From: Morinoia aosen
Taxonomy: Eukaryota; Arthropoda; Malacostraca; Amphipoda; Talitridae
NCBI GenBank assembly: GCA_030386875.1
Contig: CM059575.1
Coordinates: forward strand, 14,780,293 to 14,844,292
Length of the DNA: 64,000 nucleotides
Direction: 5' to 3'
This document shows, piece by piece, positions 1-13,455 of this stretch; the first letter of the stretch is position 1, and each line of letters begins with the position of its first letter. The translations under genes were made by a program, and so were the position numbers. The notes below the pieces were generated by a model, which saw nothing but the letters and a program-made list of their open reading frames with translations, was not told where the DNA came from and ran no database searches.

Positions 1-3000
1 TATTAGTCGCCATTTGCCAAGAAATACTTCTGAGCCTCAGCACGTTTGTTGATTTTCAGCTGGGTGACAAAATAAACTCAGAAATATTCATCACCTGTCA
101 AGAATTTGTTCGGACACAATTGTATGTGCTGATTTTTGTCGCAATAAAAAAATTATTTTCTTCTAAGAAAAGCGAAAATTGTCGCCAGTGTCTGGCAATT
201 GAAAGATAACTTGGCATTTAAATGTTCAGGAGGCCTGATTTTCAATTAATTTACGGCGTTATAGAGCTATGGCTAAGCAAGTACTTCACAGTTGACGTAG
301 AGTTTACGTGGCCTGCTGTACCATCACGATGATCTAAATTGCTTAAAAAATAGCCCCAGGAATACGCTCCTTAGATAGCAGCGAAGTTAACAGTATGCCA
401 ACTAGCTCTTTCAATTTTTAGTATAGCGTCTACAAAAATACGTCTCAAATAAGTTTTTCCAGGTTAGTACACATTGGTTAGCGTTATGAGTTTGTTCTAC
501 TCGAGAGATTTAACAAGAAACATTTTAAAATCCATTTACAAAATAAGATTAGGTTTTGACAAAGTCTTATTTGGGTTAAACTAGATTAGGTTTTGACCAG
601 ATTGGGATTTGACCAGATCTAAGTTAAATCTATTTACAAAACCAGATTTGGTTTCATAATTCATTGAATAAATTTACCAGAATTGGATCCGTCAGCGTTA
701 AATATTTAGGATATCAGAAGAAAATGATTTTGATTGGCAGAAGTCAACTACATTTTGCAGTTACTGCTGGTCGAAAGTTGTGTCATGCAGTTGAAACAGG
801 ATGGACTTTCTGGAAGGAAGGAGTAAAAGCAGGTAAAATAAATATTCCTGCGTCTTTCAGTATCAACGAAGCAAAAGCACTTAGTTTTAATGTTTTCTTA
901 TATGGCAAAGTATACTCCATAATCAAAAACTGGTGATGCTCTTCAGTGTCGAAGTGAAGTTCGACGCCAAGCTGTTCAGATGAATTCTCTAAGGGTACGC
1001 TCTCCGACAGGGCACGTATTCTGCATGAAGATTTGAGCACGATCTAGCAACCAAGCAATCGATTGCATCTCGAATTTTACTCATTCATTTGTATTTTGAG
1101 CTCACGGATTAAATTCTAGAAACACTTATCGGTGAAGTTGCACTAAATGTTTGCAGCTCACACCTGCATTTACACTCGCCCACCACGGCACACCTGGAGT
1201 GAAGGAATTGAGTCCAGGTGTTGTGCTGCAGTCAACCTGTTGTTGCCGGTGTCGCTCCCAGCCAATAGTGTTCTGAACGCTAAAAATTGATTTACTGAGA
1301 CAGAACCTTAATTGATATTCAAAGAGGGCGCCTCTCTGTCAGTAACCAAAATTCGAGCTAAATTTTCTGCTGAGAGATAAAATGCAAACATCTCGGGGAG
1401 GTGTTAAAGTTTACGACCTTCTTGATAATGAGAGTAAAAGAACAAAAATAAATGCATGTACGATGAAGAGAAAATACACGGGAGAAAATGCAATTAAGAT
1501 AAAGAAATATGCGTATCTTAATAAGTACAAAAATAAGAATAAATTGTATGAGGCAGAGTTATAGATTTCATGCTTATATAGGAGCAAGTGTGGACATGTA
1601 AAGAAATACGTGAAATGTGAATTTGCGTATGAAACTTATGTGCTAATATCAAATCAAATAACGACCAATAACAAAGAAAACACAAAGGCTTTGTTGGTTG
1701 AAATTGTGTTTTAAATACACACATACAATTCGTTAAAAATAGACGTTCCGACTGAGAGTCATTATGAACAAAAAGCATCCACAGGAAAGTAAGGGATATA
1801 TTTTGCACAAATTTAATTTGAACGTAAGTTGGATTGAAAATGAATAAAAGCTCTAAACAAGTTGAAATAGATAAGCGTACTGAGTGTCGTTGAACTGAGA
1901 TTTGAGCTTTAAAAAATGACTGCACATTGCGAAGACTGACTGGGCTTAGAACAGCGACTAGAATATTAAAATCATCCAGTTTTACGAGAAGATATCACTT
2001 TCTATCTTAGGAATGGATAACTGACTAAAGAGGATTTGCAAAAGGACGATCAGAATCACAGCTTCTACCCGCATGCTCGACAACACGGACACGCAGCGCT
2101 CTTGAGTTACTGTCTACGTATCCAGACACAGTCTACTAAAATATGCTGATAAATAGCTGAAGAGAGCATGCCTCTTGAAAGTTTACTAAGCTTCCTCACA
2201 CACAAGTGAGTTCTTCTTGGTCATCTAAACGCTCCTATGTTGCACAGTGCCGTCTTCCAGCAGAACTGAATGATTAGAATGTTTGGCTTGTTCAGAGCCA
2301 AGTCGATCTTTGCATCATGATCTTTATCATTTATACAATTTCAGCGATTCGATGAGTTTTGAAAATTAGATAGTGGTGGTCGAATTTCAGGTCTTTCTTT
2401 CGTCATACACTGTTATACCTAGCGGGAAAATAAACCCTAACGTTCTTCAACATTTTAAAAGCTAAGTGAGGTAGGGAGGATAATGGGCGGGCTTTCCGTA
2501 TGTTTGATAAAATATCTTTGATATTAGTTAAAATTCCATCAAATAAAATAAACTGTACATCCAATTAGCGTTCTCCAGACGAGAAAACTTGGGAAAATTA
2601 TCGGGGGCATCCACGATAACGTGATAAGGGATATGATCCTGGGGAGATTATAGAGCAATGGTAGTCGTGAGTGAAATAATAAGAGATGAAAGACTTAAAA
2701 ATTATTTGTAGCTCTTTGCATAAAGGAAAGCAACTGTTAATTAATTTCCAAATTAATTCCTCGTTTCGCTCCTGCTGTGTTTAAGTGGAACATTTCAATT
2801 ACTTACAAATTGTTCGTTGACAGTCTTTTGAACAACAAAATACCTTACAGAGTGTTGACTTTTGAAGCAATTTCTCAAAATATATCAAGTACTTTAGAAT
2901 TGAACTGTGGTCGGGATTTCACTTTGTAAGAGTAGGTCAAAGTGGGACAAGAGGGAAAGTCAATTTAGGCAGTTCTCGACCTTAAACTCACTTATTCTTT

Positions 3001-3516
3001 TAAGGTTTTTCGGCTAATTACGTTCGTGTGCTGTCGAATAGGCTCCAACCGTGCCGAGCAACGATTGTATCTTGCCAGTTTTTATATCTATGAGGACTGT
3101 TTGATAATCAGTTATGCCAGGCACTCGCCGTTGTAGGAGCAGCGCTGCAGCGCAACTCGCATGCCATCCAATGGACGCAAGCCAATCTGCTACAGCCAAG
3201 GAAGTTGGAACCTCCTTGGCTACAGCAGACGAATGTGGGCTGTAAGGGACGTGTGCAAAGGTCCGTGGTTGTTGTGAGGGCCGTCAACGTTGATCCAGTG
3301 CGAGTGAACTGAGTGCGAAAACGAGCAGTTGGGTAGGTCAGTTATTCGAAATTTTCCGAAACATACAATCATTTTTTTGTACTTTTGTGAGAGAAAACAA
3401 ATAATTATCTTTTTAAAGTTCCGTGCAAATAACGTCTTAAAGAATGAAATATAGTAGTGGAAATTTAATTGTGATCATATAATAACAAATGAAGCAGGGT
3501 TGTAGACAAGTGCTTA
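1..3516. other. AT-rich non-coding sequence, no gene recognised
   Basis: Only short open frames (135 codons or fewer) occur here, and none shows a recognisable domain or motif. Around 545-620 there are a few loosely repeated copies of a motif like 'agattaggttttgac'. Around 3120-3340 the sequence becomes locally GC-richer and contains the 12-bp palindrome GCGCTGCAGCGC and an imperfect inverted repeat at about 3188-3227. Nothing else is supportable. Confidence 0.5.
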
Positions 3517-3616
3517 GAGATTCTTCTAGACATAGAGTCTCGATCCAAAATTACGCTAACAATTCGAATACGCGGCAATAACAATCATTATTATATATAT
3601 TTTCTGTCGAGCGATG
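3517..3616 (+). repeat. left terminal inverted repeat of the 3517-5470 element
   Basis: This 100-bp arm matches the reverse complement of 5371-5470 with a single mismatch at about 3606 (arm sequence TTTTCTG against TTTTCTT). Similarity stops abruptly after GCGATG at 3616. Confidence 0.9.
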
Positions 3617-5370
3617 ATGGAACCGGTTTTTATGAGCATCAGCTACTACAAAATGAGTCAAGAGAAGTAGTTCACTATGATCTGTCGAGACAGGAAAATT
3701 TCTCTTCAGAAAAGTCAGACAACCACTGATTTTAAACCTGTTTTTTAACTATTCAAGTATTTTTATGCTACTATGTCAACTACAGCACTAACTGTTGAAC
3801 CATTTTTGCTTACGACGGTTGATTGCTAAAGAGATTGGGAAGATAATTCAATTATTTACCGCTTTCTCTACACGATTGTTTAAAAATTTAAAGGCCAGCA
3901 AAATAGACGAGTTGTAATCATCAAAATTGAATCATTTGCTAGTTAATTCAAAAAGTTACACTGGACGAGATCAGCCTCATTTAATTGGAAAGAAGAACGA
4001 GAATGTTTTTTTGCAGAATTCAGTTCGTATTTTATACATGTTCCTCCTGCCTGCATCACACTGGTGATTTAATTGCAGACCTGGAGGTGGTGCCACCATC
4101 TTTTAGTATCATGGCCACAGGGACCGTTCAACATTTCACGTATCAATCAATGTGACCCTTTTATTGCTCAATGCCTTAATGATAATGATAAGCTCGTTGC
4201 AACAAAAGTAATGCAACTTGGAATATCAATTGTATTCGGGATAATTTGCAACCTGCAGAGTGTTAGCTAACGAGTTCCTTCTCGTCAGCGGAAATCAGCA
4301 AGAAACATTTGTTCCAAGCGTCGGTCGAAATCGGTAGTTCCTTATTCTGACAGCAATTTTGACTGCACGGAGCTATAATCATGTGTTCAAGTTATAGCAA
4401 CGGAGTGATATATGGAATAAACGAAGTCACAATTGTTTTCTTCACCTCAAAAGCTTAACTTTAATTTTCACCCAATCATCTAACGAAGAACAATATCACT
4501 TTTGCCTCAGTCGAAAAATTTTATCAACAAATGAAAAATGTTAAAATGAACTTCAAGGTCAAAAGATTTGTAATTTTTATTGTTTTTAGGTTCATTTGGG
4601 ATATTCAAAAGCGATTCAGAAAGCTTTTGAGGTAGAGGTGGTGCGACGAACTATTCAGCCGCTAACTATACTTGAAGGTATACACATTTATTCCTTCACA
4701 TCATTTTAATGCAATGTAATATTATGTCATGACGTGAAAATGCTGCTGCGATGGAACAGGGACTCAAGTTACATGATGTTACCAGTTACGGTGTGACCAC
4801 TTCCGATATTACGAAAAGGATCGGGGATACAACGAGCTACAGCACATAGAAATAACTCTCCGGAAATCCGGTTCCATAACTCTGTTAGAAATATTCCAAA
4901 GATTCCAAAATTGTGTGTGGTTTTAGCATGAAAACTCATTGACTTATATTCATTTTTATGTTGAAATTAGGTTTTTACGACAGAGGCAAAAGGCATAAAT
5001 TTTGTGGTGAGGTGTAATATAATGGACATTTCTTTACATGAATACTGTATTCATGTTGTATTATCATCTACAAATAATATGTATGAATAATTTGATATTA
5101 TCACTGTGAATTGCATATTACATGTATAAATTATAAAAATGACATACATTTATTTTTCATTATTTTAAAACATGAGAAATCTTTTATTGTGGGCTGATTC
5201 ATCTGAAATAGGTCAGTAAATGTAATTTTCAAAGTGAAACATATTTTTGCTTCGTAATTGTTTCGATTTTGGCCACAGTTTTTGAAAAAATGGTAAATAT
5301 TTATTTTTCATGTCATTTTATCAGATATTTTTAAAAAGAATAGAAGTCAATGTATTGTCCATTTGTCGAC

Positions 5371-5470
5371 CATCGCTCGAAAGAAAATATATATAATAAT
5401 GATTGTTATTGCCGCGTATTCGAATTGTTAGCGTAATTTTGGATCGAGACTCTATGTCTAGAAGAATCTC
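5371..5470 (-). repeat. right terminal inverted repeat of the 3517-5470 element
   Basis: This is the reverse complement of 3517-3616 at 99 of 100 bases. It is followed at 5471 by unrelated sequence (ATGGTAGAAC). Confidence 0.9.
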
Positions 5471-8400
5471 ATGGTAGAACAAAATCAAAGACAGTTTTGG
5501 AATCCTTAAAACATTTCTGATAAACTTTTCAAGCCAGATTTTCCATTTTCCTTTTCGATTTCTTTTTATATGAGGGTCAAAAAGTCATGATTTTTGGGCC
5601 TCATCGCATCCCCCTTTAAACCCCTCTTGGGGGCTTCTAGCGTCCCTAGCCCCATAAAATTTTAGGGCACAATAGCCCATCACCTAAGGATCCTTCACAA
5701 CTAAAAAATGGCCCATTGGCCGAAAATCGCTGGGATGACCCTGTAAACCCATCTTCCAGAACGAACTGTTATGGCAAACACATTTTCATTTCGAACTTAA
5801 AAAAAATCTATAGTAAACCTAGTGGAACCATGTTAAGTGAATTAGGATCGCGATTAATCACCTTCTTCAAGCAAGCTTAATGTCGTATAAAAAGTAATGA
5901 CCGCCGAGATTTCATGTGAAAACATCGAAAAATCCGTTAATTGTGTCAGATGATTCAAAGTATGAAGTAATTTAATAAGACTGAATTCCAATCGAAATAG
6001 TAAGTATCAGTGTTATAGAATGGGAAGGCTCAATGCAACAGTATTCTCCCAACTCGAAGTAAATAAAATATTTTGTAGGGACATTGAGAGTTGGGATTTT
6101 TAGTGGCATCATTCATGTTCAGGAAGAGGATATCAAATTAATGTGTGCTGTTACCTTGTTTAACATTATAACTACTGTTTATACGCTGTTTTGGTGGACA
6201 ATGGATATTTCATTAGAAATAATTCTGCTTCGTCGCTGTAAATTCTTTGTTGTAATCAAGTCAACGCAGTTTCGTTACTTCGACACACTTTACTTCTTCA
6301 AGTGAAATTGTCTATCGTTGCATCATTGCTTGAGCTGTAGTTTGTGAAGTTCTGTAATATTGTAATGTTCTCAATCTTTGCAAATTTTTTAAACACAGTT
6401 TTTAAAACTGTTCCAGTGGTTGTTCGGCATAATATGTTTCCAATAAAGATACTTTTCGAAGTTGCGAGGATTAATTTCAAATCAGGAGAAATTTTTCGAC
6501 AGTTAACAATAATTCACCAACATTTTAGATAGCTTAGTGTGCTTCAAATCTTATTTTAAATTTCCCCATTGGAAAATGTAATAAAATAAAGGATGACGAT
6601 TTTCTGATGGCATTTTGATTAAGGGCTTCAATTCTATTTTTTGTTTTGTAAATTTTGGAGTAGTTCGCAGTGGAAGCAACCTTCATTTCTAGAGCACTGG
6701 CAAAATCTGCAGATCGAAGCAAATGCGTTATGGTTAATAATGCCTATTACTGCTTACAATGCACAGCATTCAATATTTTGTCCTCGCGACTTAAAATTGA
6801 TGACAGAGTGCCGTGCGTAAGAGCGAGCCGCTGCTCGCACCCTGTGCTTGGTCTCCGGCCCGTGTGGTCGCAAGTCATTATCGCCTAAAATGTACACAGC
6901 TTTCTCTCGTAAAATTAAGAGATTCGATGTTGGTCGGCCCCAGCAGGCGGCTCTGTGTCGCGCGCTGGCAAGTGTGGCTGTCCAAAAATTTCGTGTTGTT
7001 TGATTACTGAAGCCGTCCGTCGGGTAAATTTCATTTCCATTACTTTTCCGTGATTTTTACAGCTGCATGTTTGTGTTGAAGTATTTTTATAACTTTCCTC
7101 AGTATGGTGTTTCTTTTGAATAGTAAGAGTAGTTCACTTTCAGTAATATTACACGTACGCTATTATTTTATTACTAGTACATGAGTAGACACTTGGGTAA
7201 AATATTTGTGAATTAATTCAACAGTCTGTGTTATCATTGTATAATAACTCTCGATATCGGGCGAGGTTTGAAGTTACGTCTGAAGTTCAAATCTTCGGGC
7301 GGGGCAATACGAATCGTACTTTCTGTACTTTCTATGCGAGTAAGTGGTACACTGCCTCCAAAGTTAAAATTATTTCAAGCTTCGTTGAGAGCAAAGAAAA
7401 ATGAAAAATTCAGAGATGAGATATCGTTAGCGTTTTTTAGCAAGCTGTGTTTTCAATTTGCAAGTCGACACAGGAAGAATTAATCTTTTTTTGGTAACGA
7501 AGCATTTTCTTTTTAAAAGAACTAAGTACGGTAAGTCATGCACATGAGTTATTTTAAATGTTTCATATCATTTACTTCTATCATGTTTCATAATGATCAA
7601 CTTTCCAATTGATCAACGCTGAATAAGTAATGCTTACAGAGTGACTGAAACCTGAAAATATTTACCAAAGCTAAATTGATATATGCAAAACGATTTCTTC
7701 ATAGCGGTTGCACTTGAATAGGATTTAGCCTAGACATATTCTCTAAACTCGTCCTGTCAGCGAAGTAGTAATATTGCTTTCGTTCTAGGGTAGAGAAAGG
7801 CCAAGCCTTGTCTAGCAAATCTCTGAAATCTATTCTGCACAACTTTCACCTTAAATTGAATGCGCTATCTTGAACATTGTCGGGGTAAAAACAATACGTG
7901 CAAATTATTTTTTGATAAAAGAAAAGGCTTTTTAAGTTTTTAGAGGATTTCAGTGTTCATTTTCACGTGCTCCTTTATGGTTATCGGCATCGTGAAGGCT
8001 TGGAAAAGAACTGCAGCTCACAACAGTATTCAACCTAGTTTCAAATGGAAGAAGATGGGTGAATTCTCCCAACGAGGTGCACAGTCCCATCAACTGATGC
8101 ACACGACCTACGATTCTGTGTCGCGCGCTGGTAAGTTCATGTTCATGGAGACGAGTTCCTCTTGGATTGGATCTGGAATATTATCATGTTATTTCTTGAC
8201 GTTTGTTTTGCATAAGTAGACCCGATTTCATTTTGAAACGTTTGTAAAAAGCTGTATAGAATGTTTCTTCTTAGTGTGTTTATTTGTTATTAGCATAGAC
8301 CTTTACTTAATATCTCTTGGGCGTCGATGGCTTCAAAATGTAACGTTTTTGATGGGTTTCCACCTGCTCCTATAACGGCTTCCTGCACTCGTTTCATCGA

Positions 8401-11400
8401 TCGCTCCGCTCGTCTAAAACGAATCACTTCGATCGCTCGCCTAAAGACAAGGGAGTAGGACTTCGATCGCTCTTCTAAAATAAATTTTTTATTGTGTAAA
8501 TAAGCACGGTCATTTCACATTTCGTACATTGTTGTTGAATTATCTCCGATGTTCAAGTTAGGGATAGAAATATCCACTCATGTTAAAGAGACAATATAGT
8601 CACTCATCATTTTTGAGCTCACTGCATGTATCTGAAATTAATTATCAGAGACGGTAAAGTTTAATTTAGACTCAGGCCATCTACACTCGACAAAATCTCA
8701 AACATTTTACTACAGCGTGTGATATTCAGAAGCGTTTTTACCAGTGACCCTACGAAGCATCTCTCACAGTTCGAATGAGGTGCAAAATGAGAAGAATGAA
8801 CCTTATTCAGCAGGCGTTGTCTCTGGGTGCGAGCACGCGTGAATTTCAGGTTCGTATATCTCAAGCCAGCTTTATGAATTCAGTCAGTGAATTGGTATTA
8901 GTTGTCTTCTACGAAATTGATGAAACGAATTGTGGACCAAATTCAACATTAAATAATAAAGACTATTATTTATGGGGTAATTTATGTTTTAGTAACTGGT
9001 GCAATACTATAGGGTTAAAATTTAGATGGCGCATTTAGCGTTAGAGGCAGAAGCAGGTAAATGCAAAGAACAAACTTCGACGATGAAATTAATGTGTTCA
9101 GTAATGTGATTAATTTTCCTACTAGTAAAGACTGTCAAAAATTTTCAAATTTGCTTAAATTTTTCTACGAATATTGAACAATACCAATAACAATTGAAAA
9201 TTAACAATATACTATCGTTGATTTTTTCCATTTCACGCGAGAAATGGATGTTCAAGGTCACATTGAGATTATTTAAATGGCTATCAAAATCATTAAATCC
9301 ACGGATCATCTCGCTCTTCGTATGCTGGTTGTAAAATTCCTCTGGAAAATGTTGGCGCCCACTATTATACAAATGAATTTCAATTCTGTAGTATAATGCG
9401 TAACATTTTCATTTTTCCTGGCAAAAGTTCAGCCAAGCTATGTCGTATACCATGTCGACATCTATATAGTTCGCTCTTTATATAACAATGAACCCAACGA
9501 ATTAAGGAATTTATGAAACGTAATTCGCACTGAATATGATATTTTTCAGCAACATGAAATCCAAATTTTATATCATGCGAATAAATCGAATTCTTTATTA
9601 GTACGATGCCCGACGGTATCGCATTTTGTTCTGAGGTTGTTTCAGCTCGAGGCTGTGGCAGCAGTACGAGCGTGTGTCGGACAGCTCTTGAGAGGCAGTA
9701 CGCTACGAGTCAAGTTTTTGCGTTTTAACTTCGTAAGTGCCTTTATGAGCAGTTTTTTCTTCAAACCAGCTTTTTTTGATGAAAACATCTTTTCTTCAGA
9801 GGCAATTTCTTGGCAACATTTCGTTAGCAATGCTTCTGATACGAATTCTTAACATTGATCACCGAGAGCTCCGGTGATTTGAGCGAGTGTATATAAACGT
9901 CTACCTCTAAAATTCAAGAATGAAAGACAAGCAAACCACATGAGTACTCTAAATGGGCGAGCAATTTCTTTACCTGTCTATGAGCCAAAATTTATGTGAG
10001 CAATTCCAGATCTTTGGCATACTTTAGATGTTCATTTTTTTCAAATGACCGTGCTCGTTAGGCAAATATTTTGGGTCAGAGCTCGCTCCGGATGGACTCT
10101 ATTAAACTTATTTTTTATTTTTAACTCTATTCAACTCGGAAACTCGTATTGCTTCAAAATGATGGGCATCAAGGATATTAAACACTAATTTGATGTTCTT
10201 TGGAGGATATTACGATCGTATAACTTTAAAATCATTGGTCGACCAGCAAGGCTATAATAGTCTTCCTGCTCTTTTGAGGTGAATTTGCATATAAATAATC
10301 TCCGATGATAAGTCCAGCTCGCCCGGCCATCATAAACTATCAGAAATCTTTGAACTTCACGGCTCCATAGAAGACGTGCGTAGCTTTGCAAGCTGGCGGG
10401 CGGCTATGGTGGTGTCGGGCACGTCACCTTCCTCAGCGCTGCGCAAATTGCTTGTGGACTGAGGTCCCGTCGCTCCCCAGCATACCGGGAGAAAATTCTC
10501 TTGCCGTATTAAAATTACTCTGCATGAAGTATGGATGATTCCAGCTGATAGTTATGTTGATTATTGGCGTAGGCCAAATTAAGTAACGTGCTATTTCTGT
10601 TCAGTTATTCCATGCTTCACTCAAGCAAATTCTACTTTCTAATGCTTGTGCTAAATGAAACCGCAAAGTGAGAAAATAATGCTCTTGATGGTGACGATCA
10701 AGTCGTGATCTTGAAGATTGGAATCGTGTGTAGCTGAAGGTGATCTTTAACATTACTTTTACTTCAGTTGCAGATATCGACCTCAACTTATTTTTTATTA
10801 CTGATCTTGAGCCTGCTCTGATGATGAGAAAATTTTTTTATAAAAAAGTTCACAGTATAATGCAGTGCCATTTTTGACATAAATTCTTAACCATTATAAC
10901 TGTAGTAAAAAAATATTTTACTAGGGTTTAGTCACCGAGACAATAAATGTTAGATTGTCGAACACTTATCTCTTCAACCCTCGTAGCTCATAAATAACTA
11001 AATAACATTTATGAATATTACCAGACTTTTATTACCATTATCAGTCCTGTTATTCAAGACGTATTAATTTAATTTACTGTCTTGCATTTAATTTGTACGA
11101 ATAGTTTCACTTTCATTGAAATTTTGCGTAAAAACGTATTCGACTTAAAAATTTGAATTTGAATATCCCATACGTGTTTTCGCCCTGATTTATCTAAATT
11201 TTAATATAAATGGAAATTTACTGGTAAATAGTTATTTAGCATGATTTCGGTGTGAACAGAATCATTGCAGCAGACTTTATTTATGCCTTAAATTCTTGCC
11301 TGGTAAAGCTACCTCTTGCTCACGTGGTGATTGCCACTATCGCTCTCTTTAATTCTTATTTAGCTAACATACGTACACCCCTGATTGGCCCACATTTCGG

Positions 11401-13180
11401 CCTAGTTTTTAGAAATTAATCAATAGGCTATTTCCCTCCGGAAATTAAGTCTACAGATGTATTGGAAAGAGCAATAGAGCACAAGTTGAAGTTGGAGTCG
11501 ATGACTTCGCATTTCGATGTTAGACAATGTTGCTTAACGAAGAGAGGAATACTCAAGTTCATGAATGCTTACGGTGAGAGCATGTTAGCGAAGAGCATTT
11601 GCGGAGAGCATTACGTGGACACCATAACCGGTGTGCGTATAATTTCAACGTCTTTACTCAAAGAATTTTGACATAATCGATATCGTTTCGATAAACTTTT
11701 AAAAATTTTACTTGGAAAGAATGAAGCTTGCTGCATTTTCTTGTGAATTTTTCTATGGTTTACTCTCAGGTTAACTTTTGGTGTAAGATACACTTCAAAT
11801 TATACACAGAATGTGGAAACAAATTATATTAAAACTTCTTCTAACCAGTTTCACAGGATGGCGCTTGATGTGAAAAGATGAACACGTGATCGAAAAAGCG
11901 ATACTGATACAGAAATGATTTGAAGTCAAATGTGCACATTTCGATGAAGCTGTGCGTAATGATGAAGGAGTGGCCGATCAGAAAACTGGCGAAGAAGAAG
12001 AAGAAATAGGAGCCTTATATGTCGGCCAAAAATTAATTCCAGGTAATAATTGCATGAAATAATCCTTAATCAGCTAATGGCTAATTGTACGACACGGAGA
12101 AGTGAGATATAGAATGGTGGATACAAAAGTGCTAGGACTGAGTCATTGAAAAGATGGTCAGTGCGGCACAGTTGCGATGTTGGGCGAGATGTTCATTCAA
12201 ATAGTCTAAATAATTTATTTCTATAAGAATCATTAGTCAGAACTATTGCAGACTGGTCGAGGCATAACTATTATCGCAGGAACAACTATCAAACCAGCAA
12301 TATACTCATGGCCCGACTGTTCAGTGACATCTAGGGCATCCTACGAAAACATTTTTGGTTAAGAATTTCCCTCAATCTAAAACACTTACATTAAATATAC
12401 ATTGGACTTATCGAATGGTTCTTTAGCGGAGAAAATGAGAAAGGATTTTATTTTGATTTACCATATTATAGGCAGTAATGCAAGGGAGCACTGCATTCTC
12501 AAACATAGATAAGATATAGTTTAATTTCAAAGCAATAGGTCTACCAAAGAGAACAGCAATTTCTTCACACTACATTCATTAATATCTGGATAAGAAACGA
12601 CACCCAAGACTCTTTTTAAGTACTTTATAACAGTTTGCCTCATGGCTGTTAGGTGGCATTCTGTCCTAAATCTTAATTCCAATGACGTGGAAACCGTGTT
12701 GGGATCGGCTTTTGTTTTGGTTGGAGATAATAAATTTACTCTGGTTTCCAGTTGAATGACGGTGATGGCCAGCTTGAAACGTTCATATCTGTACTCAAGA
12801 TCTGTTTCATCCTCATCATTCAAATTTTATTCATGTAATTACTCAAAGAAAACTGATAGAGATTAGCTAGAGTTTTTCTAGGCATTTTAAAGGACCATTT
12901 GTATAAGTATTGTATTCCAAGTTTCTTATTAATCTAAAACGTACTCGACTCATTATAAGAAACATGGAATACAATGCCTATGCAAAAGACTCATCAAATG
13001 CATCAAAAAATACAAAGCTCTCATATCTTAACCGGTTTTCCCAATCAGATTGCATATCTAAAACTTTGCCAGATGAAGGCATAATCGTACATGGATGTTG
13101 CAGTGAAATCTCAGGCGCCTTCCATGTCGCATCCTTCCTTGTTACTTACAGACTGCTTTGTAGATCGCTACAGCTACAGC
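5471..13180. other. AT-rich non-coding sequence, no gene recognised
   Basis: No open frame above 98 codons occurs here and none is recognisable. Minor structures are a C-run-rich patch at about 5598-5660, a GC-richer patch at about 6800-7025, a short degenerate direct repeat of 'cgatcgctc' with about 40-bp spacing at about 8395-8485, and GC-richer patches at about 9640-9720 and 10380-10490. I see no RNA gene or transposon end that I can support. Confidence 0.45.
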
Positions 13181-13455
13181 AATACAACTTATGAACCCCT
13201 CAGTATTAAATCTTACGGGCGCTTCTGCAGGAAAACTTACGAACTCTTCAGCGGTGAAATTTACGAACGCTTCAAAAGTAAAACTGATGAACTCTGTAGC
13301 ATTTGAACATTCGAAGTCTTCGGTTACAAAACTTATGAACGCTTTGGTTGTAAAGTTTATGAGAGCTTCAAAAGTAAAATTTATGAACATTTCAGCAGTG
13401 AAGCTTATGAACGCTTCTGCAGCAAATCTTACAAACGCTTCATGCTGCAGTAATA
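13181..13455. repeat. degenerate 30-bp minisatellite
   Basis: About nine diverged units of roughly 30 bp follow one another. The core resembles 'aacttatgaacgcttcagc' followed by 'agtaaa'. Because the unit length is a multiple of three, frames stay open on both strands: about 110 codons on plus, with a repeating pattern like V-K-x-M-N-A-S, and 125 codons on minus, with a pattern like A-F-I-S-F-T-A-E. The decapeptide repeats are a by-product of the DNA repeat. No flanking exon or motif argues for a real protein. Confidence 0.75.

Larger units (their letters stand above)
3517..5470. mobile_element. candidate non-autonomous DNA transposon with 100-bp terminal inverted repeats
   Basis: Positions 3517-3616 and 5371-5470 are inverted copies of each other, identical at 99 of 100 bases by direct reading (the arms start GAGATTCTTCTAGACATAGA). 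The 1754-bp interior is AT-rich and holds no open frame above about 65 codons, so no transposase is encoded. Long near-identical inverted ends enclosing a non-coding body are the usual form of a non-autonomous terminal-inverted-repeat transposon. I could not see a convincing target-site duplication just outside the arms, so the exact ends and the superfamily are not assigned. An inversion-type rearrangement or a foldback element is an alternative. The near identity of the arms implies recent insertion or recent arm conversion. Confidence 0.65.

Noticed and set aside
5598-5660. G-quadruplex on the minus strand
   Set aside because: G-runs are present, but one intervening loop is about 20 bases, too long for a canonical quadruplex.
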